Assembly (NCBI GenBank): GCA_937894355.1 | Contig: CALCRD010000383.1 | Coordinates: 1-15,670, forward strand | From: an uncultured Bacillus sp. | GTDB taxonomy: Bacteria > Bacillota > Bacilli > Bacillales > Cytobacillaceae | DNA length: 15,670 nucleotides | Direction: 5' to 3' | Shown here: piece after piece, positions 7,738 to 13,718 of the stretch | How positions within the stretch are numbered: the first letter of the stretch is position 1 | How the letters are laid out: the number at the start of each line of letters is the position of its first letter | Notes under the pieces: generated by a model | What the model was told of the DNA's origin: nothing | Databases searched by the model: none | The model's input: the letters and a program-made list of their open reading frames with translations, nothing else | Made by a program: the position numbers and the translations under genes

Positions 7738-9705
7738 TTATTCGTATCTAAGCGATTCCATTGGATCAAGCTTGGCTGCTTTTGCTGATGGAAATAATCC
7801 GGCAATAATGCTAATGACGGTGCTGGTTGCGATTCCAAAGAACATATTTCCAACAGTAAGATTAAGGAGTTCAGCACCAAAACTATCCAGTAAAACCTTG
7901 TTTAACATGATGGTTAATGCGATTGCAGCTACAATCGCAATTAAGCCACTAAAGATACCTAACAATGCCGACTCTGAGAAGAAGATTCGTTTGATATCCT
8001 TCTTTCTAGCACCAATTGCTCGGAGGATGCCGATTTCTCGTGTCCGCTCAACAACACTGATGTATAGTACAACTAAAATCATGATTCCGGATACAATTAA
8101 TGAAATTCCAGCTATGCCTGCGAGAACCATTGTCGCCATATCTAAGTAAGTCGTCACTTGCTCGAGAATCTTTTCTGTATTGGAACTTGAATAACCTAAA
8201 CCTTCAACTTTCTGTTTGATTTTTTCAACGTGATCTCGATTTTCAGCATAAGCATTAATTTGATATGGTTTTAACTCCATACCTTGTAAGCTGTAAACCG
8301 ATTCTAATGTCGAATAAGGAATGTAAACGGACGAACTAATCGGTGGTGTCTTATCCTCTTGATCAGCAAACCCCGAAACGGTTAACTCCTTTTCCAGGAT
8401 AACAGGTTTGTTCTCATCATTTATTTCATTAACGTAAACTACTATTTTTTTACCTATTAGGGTTTTATATGTTTTTTCGCTCGTTAGAGATTTTGCGTGT
8501 TCTGTCGTTAATAAGATTTCATTTTCTTTCGGGAGATTTCCCAGCGTAAGAATTTCTTTATCGATAGACTTGGTAAGGGTAGATACTTGTTGAATTTCAC
8601 TTCGTTTTCCGTCAAACACAACACTGGTTTTTCCAGTTAGAGTTGAAACCTTCTCAACACTGCTAACATTGGCTATTTTTTTTATTTTATCAATATCCTT
8701 TTGATTCATTGGTTTCAGTTCATATTGAACAATGGCCCCTGGATGTGCCGCTTCGCTTGGTTCAGCTTTATCAGGATTAGTAATATCAATCATTAACGGA
8801 TTCAGGCTTGAATTGATTTCATCGTTAATAAATTTCGTCACGCCACTACCTAAAGAAAGCATTAAAATGACACTCAAAACTCCGATTGAACCACCTAAAG
8901 CAACTAAGATATTTCGAGTTGCTTTCAACCTCATATTCTTTAAGGCTAATTTAAAAGAAGCTGCTAAACTTAGTGTTTTTGCCTTTCTTGTTTCCTTTTC
9001 CGAAGTAGAATGATACGGCTCTCGCAATTTAATGTCGTCTTTAATAAAACCGTCCTCGATTTTCACAATTCGGTTCCCAGTATCAGCCACCCTTTGTGAA
9101 TGGGTTACGGTAATAATCAAGATTCCCTTTTTAGCAATGTTATCTAATAAAGTTAATATTTGTTCACTCGTTGTTTGATCCAAAGCACCCGTTGGTTCAT
9201 CTGCCAAAATAATTTCGGGATCGTTCGCTAAGGCCCTGGCGATTGCAACCCGTTGCTTTTGTCCACCAGAAAGCTGATTTGGTTTTTTGGTCATTTGATC
9301 TGCCAATCCAACCTCTGTCAAAATTTCCTTGGCTCTCTGATTCCGTTCCTTTTCACTTTTAGCCGTCATTTGCATGGCGATTGTTACATTTTCAAAAACC
9401 GATAAGTGAGGAATTAAATTAAAGCTTTGAAACACAAAGCCAATTTTATTTTTCCGATAATCGTCAATTTCTCTTTCTTTCATACTTTTAAGACTTTTAC
9501 CTTGGACGATTACGTCTCCTTCAAAATCAGAATCCATACCGCCGATGATGTTCATTAAAGTGGACTTCCCACAGCCTGATTCGCCGTGAATAGATACAAA
9601 TTCTCCCTTTTCAAAGCTTAAATTTACGTCATGAAGGACATGAACTTTTTCTTTATCGTAAAGTTTATAGGACTTTTTGATGTTTTTTAGTTCCAATAGT
9701 TTCAT
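7738..9705 (-). CDS. MacB-like ABC exporter (ATPase-permease fusion)
   Basis: A 655-residue protein joining an N-terminal ABC ATPase to a MacB/FtsX-type permease. In the ATPase: Walker A GESGCGKST (41-49), Q-loop Q93, signature LSGGQ (145-149), Walker B IILADE (165-170), H202. In the permease: TM1 about 266-287, a large extracytoplasmic MacB-PCD domain (about 290-520), TM2-4 (about 524-548, 580-602, 621-640), and the FtsX motif REIGILRAIGA between TM2 and TM3. It probably works as a homodimer, exporting or releasing peptides, antibiotics or lipid-linked substrates. The start is ATG at 9705, because AGGAG lies 7 bases upstream; an ATG five codons earlier (9720) overlaps that site. Gram-positive relatives usually split ATPase and permease, so the fusion is notable. 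No membrane-fusion protein or two-component system is adjacent. Confidence 0.85.
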   Translation of the reverse strand: MKLLELKNIKKSYKLYDKEKVHVLHDVNLSFEKGEFVSIHGESGCGKSTLMNIIGGMDSDFEGDVIVQGKSLKSMKEREIDDYRKNKIGFVFQSFNLIPHLSVFENVTIAMQMTAKSEKERNQRAKEILTEVGLADQMTKKPNQLSGGQKQRVAIARALANDPEIILADEPTGALDQTTSEQILTLLDNIAKKGILIITVTHSQRVADTGNRIVKIEDGFIKDDIKLREPYHSTSEKETRKAKTLSLAASFKLALKNMRLKATRNILVALGGSIGVLSVILMLSLGSGVTKFINDEINSSLNPLMIDITNPDKAEPSEAAHPGAIVQYELKPMNQKDIDKIKKIANVSSVEKVSTLTGKTSVVFDGKRSEIQQVSTLTKSIDKEILTLGNLPKENEILLTTEHAKSLTSEKTYKTLIGKKIVVYVNEINDENKPVILEKELTVSGFADQEDKTPPISSSVYIPYSTLESVYSLQGMELKPYQINAYAENRDHVEKIKQKVEGLGYSSSNTEKILEQVTTYLDMATMVLAGIAGISLIVSGIMILVVLYISVVERTREIGILRAIGARKKDIKRIFFSESALLGIFSGLIAIVAAIALTIMLNKVLLDSFGAELLNLTVGNMFFGIATSTVISIIAGLFPSAKAAKLDPMESLRYE

Positions 9706-9780
9706 ACTATTTCTCCTCATAGGTCATTTAAATTCAATCCTATATATATAATTCTATCCAAACCACTAGTTTCCTTTGAA

Positions 9781-9805
9781 ATAATAGCATCTTAATGTGT
9801 CTTAA
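9781..9805 (-). promoter_or_regulatory. possible activator-dependent promoter of the ABC exporter
   Basis: On the minus strand, TTAAGA occurs twice with a 10-base period (9800-9805 and 9790-9795), just upstream of a -10-like TATTAT (9781-9786). No good -35 is present at the right spacing. Direct repeats one helical turn apart in the -35 zone are typical of OmpR-family response regulators. This is inference from layout only. Confidence 0.3.
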
Positions 9806-9911
9806 AGGTGAACAATACAGTATATTTATGAAAATGGTTTACGAAAAGGAGATAATTGCATCAAGTAGTTTAAGGGAGCGAGTTCATAAAATATTGTGGT
9901 TTTTAAATAAT

Positions 9912-10052
9912 GGCTCTGTTAAATTAGGCTGTTGATTTCCGTTCCAGGCACGACCGGAGGAAGCTCACTCGGCTCGTGCTCCCGCAGGAGTCTGCGTGCC
10001 CTCCACTCCAATCAACAGGTTGGTAAATATCAACAATGGTCTTTAACACAGC
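9912..10052. mobile_element. MITE-like palindromic element with flanking 9-bp direct repeat
   Basis: A 141-bp GC-richer block sits in an AT-rich gap. It has nested inverted repeats: GCTCTGTTAAA / TTTAACACAGC at the ends (9913-9923, 10042-10052; one mismatch), CTGTTGATT / AATCAACAG (9929-9937, 10010-10018), and GGCACG / CGTGCC (9947-9952, 9995-10000). The interior (TTTCCGTTCCAGGCAC, CTCCCGCAGGAGTC, CTCCACTCCAATCAAC) matches my recollection of a repeat common between genes in Bacillaceae genomes. TTAAATAAT flanks it at 9903-9911 and 10053-10061, as expected of a target-site duplication. It has no coding capacity, so any movement would need a transposase acting in trans. Confidence 0.7.
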
Positions 10053-10061
10053 TTAAATAAT

Positions 10062-10197
10062 AAGGCAAAGGCTTATGGGATTTTATGTTAATATATATTA
10101 ATTTTGTTCAATTAAAGGGAAGGTATACAAAATAAGAGGTTGTTAAAATTAATACACGAAAGTGCCATTTATTTGAGAATCTTCTTCGGGAAAAAAT
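10062..10197. other. intergenic, nothing recognised
   Basis: AT-rich sequence between the MITE-like element and the 55-residue gene. I see no convincing hairpin, promoter or ORF with a ribosome site here. Confidence 0.4.
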
Positions 10198-10365
10198 TCA
10201 TTTAGTATTTAACCCTTTATGAAAAACATCAAACAGAATACCACTTAAACCTACTGCAAATATCAATATTATATAAAAGTTAACATGACCTGAAAAAATA
10301 TAATAACTCCCAATCCCTGTAATAAAATAACTGACTGAAATAGTTAAAAATCTTTTCATATCCAT
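10198..10365 (-). CDS. 55-residue small membrane protein
   Basis: A minus-strand frame starting ATG GAT ATG encodes MDMKRFLTISVSYFITG and onward, with two hydrophobic segments (about 6-24 and 28-46) and a basic C-terminus (HKGLNTK). AAAGGG lies 5 bases before the first ATG and about 10 before the second. No family is recognised. It sits between the MITE-like element and the truncated PAP2 gene and resembles the other small two-TM proteins nearby in size, without obvious sequence identity. Absence of a clear promoter or terminator keeps the call tentative. Confidence 0.5.
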   Translation of the reverse strand: MDMKRFLTISVSYFITGIGSYYIFSGHVNFYIILIFAVGLSGILFDVFHKGLNTK

Positions 10366-10441
10366 CACACCCTTTTAAGTAATTTTACTAAATTCAACGT
10401 CATAGTTTGCTTTTTGAGTAATGTTGTAAATCCCACAAAAA

Positions 10442-10478
10442 GGGCGCCAATTCTACTGAATGCACCCGTTTGCTGAAG
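10442..10478. repeat. dispersed repeat, copy A
   Basis: GGGCGCC, then TGAATGCACCCGTTTGCTGAAG, is a degenerate copy of the dispersed family whose fullest copy is at 11772-11845 (core near TGCGCCCGTTAGTTGAA). Confidence 0.4.
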
Positions 10479-10502
10479 ATGTACCGATGCAAAACATCTT
10501 CA
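10474..10502. repeat. inverted repeat downstream of the PAP2 remnant
   Basis: Perfect 9-base arms TGAAGATGT / ACATCTTCA surround an 11-base loop, 46 bases beyond the PAP2 stop. There is no T-run next to the stem, so it is not a clear terminator. Confidence 0.4.
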
Positions 10503-10547
10503 ATACTGTCAATATAAATTTCTAGAAAGTCTAGTAAGTTTCTTTTA

Positions 10548-11006
10548 TTATACCTTTCCTTGGAAAATAGGTTTTTCAATTAGTGAGTTAATAGATTTTA
10601 ATTTAAATAAAAAGAAATGTGTAAATAATGCAACCAAAGATCCATTTATTATCCCAGCAACAACATCAACAGGATAATGTACCCCTACCCATATTCTTGA
10701 AAATGCTATTCCTATTGCAAGCAAAACCCATAAATGTTTATACCGTTTCGTTGACAACCACAATGTAATTGCTATTACTATTGCGGAAGTAGCATGGTCA
10801 CTTGGAAAGGATGAGTTTGCAGAATGCTCTACGAGTTGGATAATCTCATGTGATACAAACGGCCGGTCTCGAAAAATGAATAATTCAATAAGTCTGTTTA
10901 TTGAATATGCCAAAGTAAAAGCAACCATAGCCTGAAAAGCTATAGCACGAAAATTGCTTTTATTAAGCAGCCATAACATCAAAATTATTAAAACAAAAGC
11001 ATATGT
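10548..11006 (-). pseudogene. 5'-truncated BcrC-like PAP2 phosphatase (undecaprenyl-PP phosphatase)
   Basis: The open frame gives a 144-residue PAP2 protein from a TTG at 10982 (or ATG at 10979). It keeps the catalytic motifs of undecaprenyl-diphosphate phosphatases: FRDRPFVSH, SSFPSDHAT (PSxH motif) and SRIWVGVHYPVDV (SR-x5-H-x3-D). BcrC-type enzymes are about 190 residues, recycle the lipid carrier at the membrane and give bacitracin resistance. Here the first roughly 45 residues and part of TM1 are missing. Similarity continues for eight codons before the TTG (TYAFVLII, compare the TM of BcrC) and then hits TGA at 11007-11009, exactly inside a dispersed repeat copy (11005-11030). No ribosome binding site precedes either start. 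I therefore infer a gene cut at its 5' end. A short functional product from the TTG is possible but unlikely. Confidence 0.65.
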
Positions 11007-11030
11007 TCAATTTTTGCGCCCTATTGCTTA
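11005..11030. repeat. dispersed repeat, copy B, at the break in the PAP2 gene
   Basis: GTTCAATTTTTGCGCCC followed by TATTGCTTA resembles the dispersed family (core TGCGCCC near TTGAA). It coincides with the point where PAP2 homology ends. Confidence 0.4.
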
Positions 11031-11086
11031 AGATTAATTAATCTGTTTTTAGCCTATTTACATCAATAACTAAATAAAAATATTTC

Positions 11087-11377
11087 CTAATTATTAATAA
11101 ATACCCCGAATTTTTCATCATACATTGTTGGACTAAACTCTATTAATTCATAGTCAGCAATTTCATATTTGAAAAACGGATCTTCTTTAATGATTTCCAT
11201 TACATGATTTTCAGAATCACGGTTAATTAAGATGACTCCACCTACACGAGGATTTCTTCTTCCGGAGAATATAAAATTGCCAAGATTATAATTCTTATCT
11301 AAATAAAGTTTGTGTTCTTCTAAAAATTCGTCTACCTTTTCCAATGACTTTTTATAAGTTAATATAGCAATAAACAT
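11087..11377 (-). CDS. YciI family protein
   Basis: A 96-residue protein of the YciI-like (YCII) dimeric alpha/beta-barrel fold. It begins MFIAILTYKKSLEKVDEFL and has FIFSGRRNPRVGGVILIN (about 36-53) followed by EDPFFKYEIADYELIEFSP (about 65-83). The last segment, a DPF motif followed by a strand ending in EF, is the family hallmark. Some relatives have dehalogenase or lyase chemistry, but most have no known function. Start: GGGGAG lies 9 bases before the ATG at 11377; the open frame extends 18 codons further upstream without a ribosome site. It is preceded by a strong promoter and is probably monocistronic. Confidence 0.75.
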   Translation of the reverse strand: MFIAILTYKKSLEKVDEFLEEHKLYLDKNYNLGNFIFSGRRNPRVGGVILINRDSENHVMEIIKEDPFFKYEIADYELIEFSPTMYDEKFGVFINN

Positions 11378-11413
11378 AATGATACTCTCCCCTTTAACAT
11401 TTACTCTCTTTTG

Positions 11414-11442
11414 ATTATATCGAGAATGCAACTAAATGTTAA
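11414..11442 (-). promoter_or_regulatory. sigma-A promoter of the YciI-like gene
   Basis: On the minus strand TTAACA (11437-11442) and a perfect TATAAT (11414-11419) are separated by 17 bases, 36 bases upstream of the ATG at 11377. This also supports the shorter start, because the longer ORF would begin inside the transcribed leader without a ribosome site. Confidence 0.75.
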
Positions 11443-11475
11443 TAAATTCCAATACCAGCTTAAATATTTACCCTC

Positions 11476-11504
11476 AAAAAGAAAAGCCGCCTATTATGAC
11501 AGCT
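11476..11504 (-). terminator. intrinsic terminator after the 67-residue gene
   Basis: In the minus-strand RNA, AGCUGUC pairs with GGCGGCU (two G-U pairs, extendable by two A-U pairs) around AUAAUA, followed by UUUCUUUUU. It lies about 36 bases after the stop at 11540. Confidence 0.6.
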
Positions 11505-11539
11505 TTGAATCCTGAAGAAATGCGTCCGATAATTGAATA

Positions 11540-11743
11540 CTATTTCTCTCGCTTTATTCTAAAAAAATTCGACGCAATCAAAAGTAATATACCTAAAACG
11601 ACTAATGGAATTGATAATGAACCCAATGAATCTGGAGTGCCTGAAACCCCTATCGTCTTATTAAATGCAAATCCAATGACAGCAACCCAAATTCCTATGA
11701 ATGCAATCATTTTTCCTTTTCGATTAAACCTTTTTAAAAACAT
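11540..11743 (-). CDS. 67-residue two-TM membrane protein
   Basis: The product starts MFLKRFNRKGKMIAFIGIWV and has two hydrophobic segments (about 12-28 and 42-58), separated by a short loop rich in Gly, Ser and Thr (TIGVSGTPDSLGS). It ends in a basic tail (FFRIKREK), so both ends are probably cytoplasmic. GAGGTG lies 5 bases before the ATG at 11743; the open frame begins 12 codons earlier without a ribosome site. No family is recognised. The gene has its own terminator and is separated from the next small gene by repeat copy C. Confidence 0.6.
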   Translation of the reverse strand: MFLKRFNRKGKMIAFIGIWVAVIGFAFNKTIGVSGTPDSLGSLSIPLVVLGILLLIASNFFRIKREK

Positions 11744-11771
11744 TTGTACACCTCTTTTTTTTCGCAAAAAG

Positions 11772-11845
11772 TTGTTCAATTAAGTGAATTGGCTAAAGAA
11801 AAGGCACATTGATTTCTTCAATGAGTGCGCCCGTTAGTTGAACAA
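11772..11845. repeat. dispersed repeat, copy C (fullest copy, nested hairpin)
   Basis: Perfect outer arms TTGTTCAA (11772-11779) and TTGAACAA (11838-11845) extend by three more pairs after one mismatch. Inside is a second hairpin (CATTGA/TCAATG flanked by GGC and GCGCC). On the minus strand this inner hairpin is followed by TTTTCTTT, so the element can serve as the terminator for the 55-residue gene at 11878. Confidence 0.55.
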
Positions 11846-11877
11846 ATACACTCCAATGAAGATAGTCCACTATTTTA

Positions 11878-12045
11878 TTAATTCTTTTTTTGTATCGAGT
11901 CCAACTTTTCTTCAATACGGTTTAATTGCTCTTTTTTCCTTTTTGAAGAACGCCAATATAATAATAGGATTGCTATAAAGAATATTGGAACTCCTAAAGC
12001 AAATAATTGAAAAATAATATCCCCGCCATTTATTCCTGCATTCAT
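11878..12045 (-). CDS. 55-residue single-TM protein with charged coiled-coil tail
   Basis: The product starts MNAGINGGDIIFQLF, has one membrane segment (about 10-32) and then a highly charged helix (RSSKRKKEQLNRIEEKLDS, about 33-51) with heptad-like leucines, ending QKKN. The topology is probably N-out, C-in. Start: AGGAG lies 7 bases before the ATG at 12045; an earlier ATG at 12069 overlaps the ribosome site. Similar TM-plus-coiled-coil miniproteins are common in Bacillaceae and usually lack a function. No family name can be given. Confidence 0.6.
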   Translation of the reverse strand: MNAGINGGDIIFQLFALGVPIFFIAILLLYWRSSKRKKEQLNRIEEKLDSIQKKN

Positions 12046-12095
12046 AATTTTTCTCCTCTCCCATATCATCTTATTTCTGTCATTTTACCATTTCT

Positions 12096-12127
12096 TGTGC
12101 AACTAAAACTGCCCTTTAGTTCAATAA
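12096..12127. repeat. dispersed repeat, copy D
   Basis: GTGCAACTAAAACTGCCC followed by TTTAGTTCAATAAG is a shortened copy of the dispersed family, with palindromic arms AACTAAA / TTTAGTT. Confidence 0.4.
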
Positions 12128-12162
12128 GAAAAAAAGCTTTACTCCATTCTTGAAGTAAAGCT
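12128..12162 (-). terminator. intrinsic terminator after the sigma/anti-sigma operon
   Basis: A 9-bp perfect stem (AGCTTTACT / AGTAAAGCT) with a 10-base loop is followed on the minus strand by a run of Ts. It lies about 50 bases after the anti-sigma stop. Confidence 0.85.
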
Positions 12163-12214
12163 ACCTGTTACTTTAAGTACAATACTTCACAACCTTTTTT
12201 TATTTACTTCCTAT

Positions 12215-12874
12215 TTACCTCTCCCAAATCAACGTCATTTGTTGTAAAAGTTCTTCCCATGTTTGCTCTTTTTCTTTGGTTACTTTATCAAGATCAAAGT
12301 TCCCATAGTAAACTGCATCAACAGTATCACTATCTACTAACTCTAATCGCTCAGGTCCAATTCTTTTATCTTCTAGAAAAAAATTACTATTAGGCGAATG
12401 GGCGATTGTTTTAGCATAATAAACTAAGCCAATCTTTTTTACTTTGCCATCTATTTCAACTTCTAAAGGGTGTGTCGTATGCGTCCCTGCATGACTTTCT
12501 CCAAAATAGTTTAAAACAAGCGTTCCATCTGCCGTTTCTTCAAGTTCAAATAAATCTGCTGTGTAAGGAATTGGCTTTGCGTAATAAAATATAAATAAAA
12601 AAAGTACAAACCCTATTAAAGTGGTCGTCGTTAACACAGACCCAAAAATAAGAAGCCATTTTTTTCGATTCCATCGTTTATTAAGCTGGCTGAACAAAGT
12701 TGCTTTATTTTCAATTGGTACATAAATTGTTCCTTTCATTTGCTCATATTCATTTTTACAAATCTCACACGTTAGTAAATGCTCATTAACTAATGATTTT
12801 GTATCATCACTTACTACCTCATCTACATAAAGTGGCAACAAATCTTGAATAACTGAACATTTAATTTCTTTCAT
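12215..12874 (-). CDS. zinc-finger (zf-HC2) anti-sigma factor, membrane-anchored
   Basis: A 219-residue protein. The N-terminal cytoplasmic zf-HC2 anti-sigma domain has C6 and the H32-x3-C36-x2-C39 motif (HLLTCEIC), the usual zinc set of ZAS-type anti-sigma factors. A basic linker (about 60-73, NKRWNRKKW) leads to one membrane segment (about 74-98). An extracytoplasmic sensor region follows (about 100-219), which I do not recognise and which has no Cys. Its start overlaps the end of the ECF sigma gene by 14 bases, a layout that supports translational coupling and a 1:1 pair. The signal that releases the sigma factor is unknown; the envelope-facing domain suggests an extracytoplasmic cue. Confidence 0.85.
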   Translation of the reverse strand: MKEIKCSVIQDLLPLYVDEVVSDDTKSLVNEHLLTCEICKNEYEQMKGTIYVPIENKATLFSQLNKRWNRKKWLLIFGSVLTTTTLIGFVLFLFIFYYAKPIPYTADLFELEETADGTLVLNYFGESHAGTHTTHPLEVEIDGKVKKIGLVYYAKTIAHSPNSNFFLEDKRIGPERLELVDSDTVDAVYYGNFDLDKVTKEKEQTWEELLQQMTLIWER

Positions 12875-13352
12875 CTTGTTTCGCCTCCATATACGCCATT
12901 ATTTTCTTTTTTGCACGATAATACGTTACTCTAGCCCAGCCATCACTTTTTCCAAATAGCTGCCCAATTGTCCCAAAAGAAAGTTCACCAAATATTCGAA
13001 GGGAGAAAACTTCTTTATATGGTTCTTCCATTGCGTGTAAAAATCTATGAATCATCAGCGCTTGTTCTTCATTCATTAAATAATCTACAAGTTGGACATC
13101 CTTTTGCGCTGAATTTTCTTCCATATCTATCTCACGTTGCTGCTTTTTGTATTGTGTAAAATATGTATTTTTAGCGATTGTGAAAAGCCACGCCCTTACA
13201 TCTTTCTTGCCATCAAACTGATGAAACGATTTCAGCGCTTTAAAAAATGTTTCTTGTGTAATTTCTTCTGCTATATCCTTGTCAGCTACTAAAGATTTTG
13301 TATATAAGTAAACATCCTGAAAATACGCTTTATAAATTTCCTCAAAGTTCAC
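12861..13352 (-). CDS. ECF-type RNA polymerase sigma factor
   Basis: A 163-residue sigma-70-family ECF factor of typical length. Region 2 (about 5-70) includes AEEITQETFFKALKSFHQF and the DNA-melting part VRAWLFTIAKNTYFTQYKK. Region 4 (about 108-155) is the helix-turn-helix LSFGTIGQLFGKSDGWARVTYYRAKKKI. Start: GTG at 13352 with a near-perfect AAGGAGG 7 bases upstream. It is the first gene of a two-gene operon with its anti-sigma factor. TGTAACGTTT at about 13393-13402 upstream resembles an ECF -35 (AAC core), but a CGT -10 is not at the usual spacing, so autoregulation is possible and unproven. A TTGAAA about 24 bases upstream of the likely -10 zone is an alternative. I cannot place it in a named ECF group. 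Confidence 0.85.
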   Translation of the reverse strand: MNFEEIYKAYFQDVYLYTKSLVADKDIAEEITQETFFKALKSFHQFDGKKDVRAWLFTIAKNTYFTQYKKQQREIDMEENSAQKDVQLVDYLMNEEQALMIHRFLHAMEEPYKEVFSLRIFGELSFGTIGQLFGKSDGWARVTYYRAKKKIMAYMEAKQDERN

Positions 13353-13618
13353 TTTCTCCCCTCCTTCACTTCAATAACTAACGAAATAATAAAACGTTAC
13401 AAGATTTTCAAAAAAATAGACATATTCATTTTATCTGAACATGCCTAAGTATTAATTAAAATTTTTATATGCTGTTTAAAGATGTCGAACAAACCATATT
13501 TATATATGAATAGGTTATCATTCGACTGTTAAAAGCTCCCAAAACGGCGTTTGGTAACATTTTTTAAAAGAATGTTGTTCAACAATCGGCCCTTTAACGG
13601 AATAATCTTTTTAATAAA
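13353..13618. other. AT-rich intergenic with sigma-operon upstream region and repeat copy E
   Basis: It contains the upstream region of the ECF operon (13353-13440) and, at 13573-13600, TTGTTCAACAATCGGCCC followed by TTTAACGG, a short copy of the dispersed family. No gene is visible. Confidence 0.4.
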
Positions 13619-13639
13619 CCCCCCTTTAGATAAGGGGGG
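13619..13639 (-). terminator. probable vmlR terminator
   Basis: An 8-bp stem (CCCCCCTT / AAGGGGGG) with a 5-base loop is followed on the minus strand by TTTATT. It is about 80 bases beyond the vmlR stop. The T-run is short, so termination may be incomplete. Confidence 0.5.
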
Positions 13640-13647
13640 AATTTAGG

Positions 13648-13659
13648 GCGAAGCTTCGC
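13648..13659. repeat. perfect 12-bp palindrome
   Basis: GCGAAGCTTCGC is a GC-rich self-complementary site in AT-rich DNA, between the vmlR stop and its probable terminator. It could fold as part of the terminator region or be a protein site. Confidence 0.4.
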
Positions 13660-13718
13660 AATATTTTTATAAACTTCGTGACTATATTCAATCGCATTTT
13701 TTTATGATCATCGCGACT

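Noticed and set aside
9912..10052. Structured non-coding RNA or origin-like palindrome
   Set aside because: The flanking 9-bp direct repeat and resemblance to a common Bacillaceae intergenic repeat favour a MITE-like insertion.
11378..11431. 18-codon N-terminal extension of the YciI-like protein
   Set aside because: The TATAAT of a strong promoter lies within this stretch, and the well-spaced GGGGAG points to the internal ATG at 11377.
11436..11783. 115-codon plus-strand open frame
   Set aside because: It is antisense to the 67-residue membrane-protein gene and its terminator, has no ribosome binding site, and its sequence looks like a reverse reading of hydrophobic codons.
10442..13600. 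CRISPR array formed by the dispersed repeats
   Set aside because: Copies are divergent, differ in length, are spaced by hundreds of bases with genes between, and no cas genes are present.
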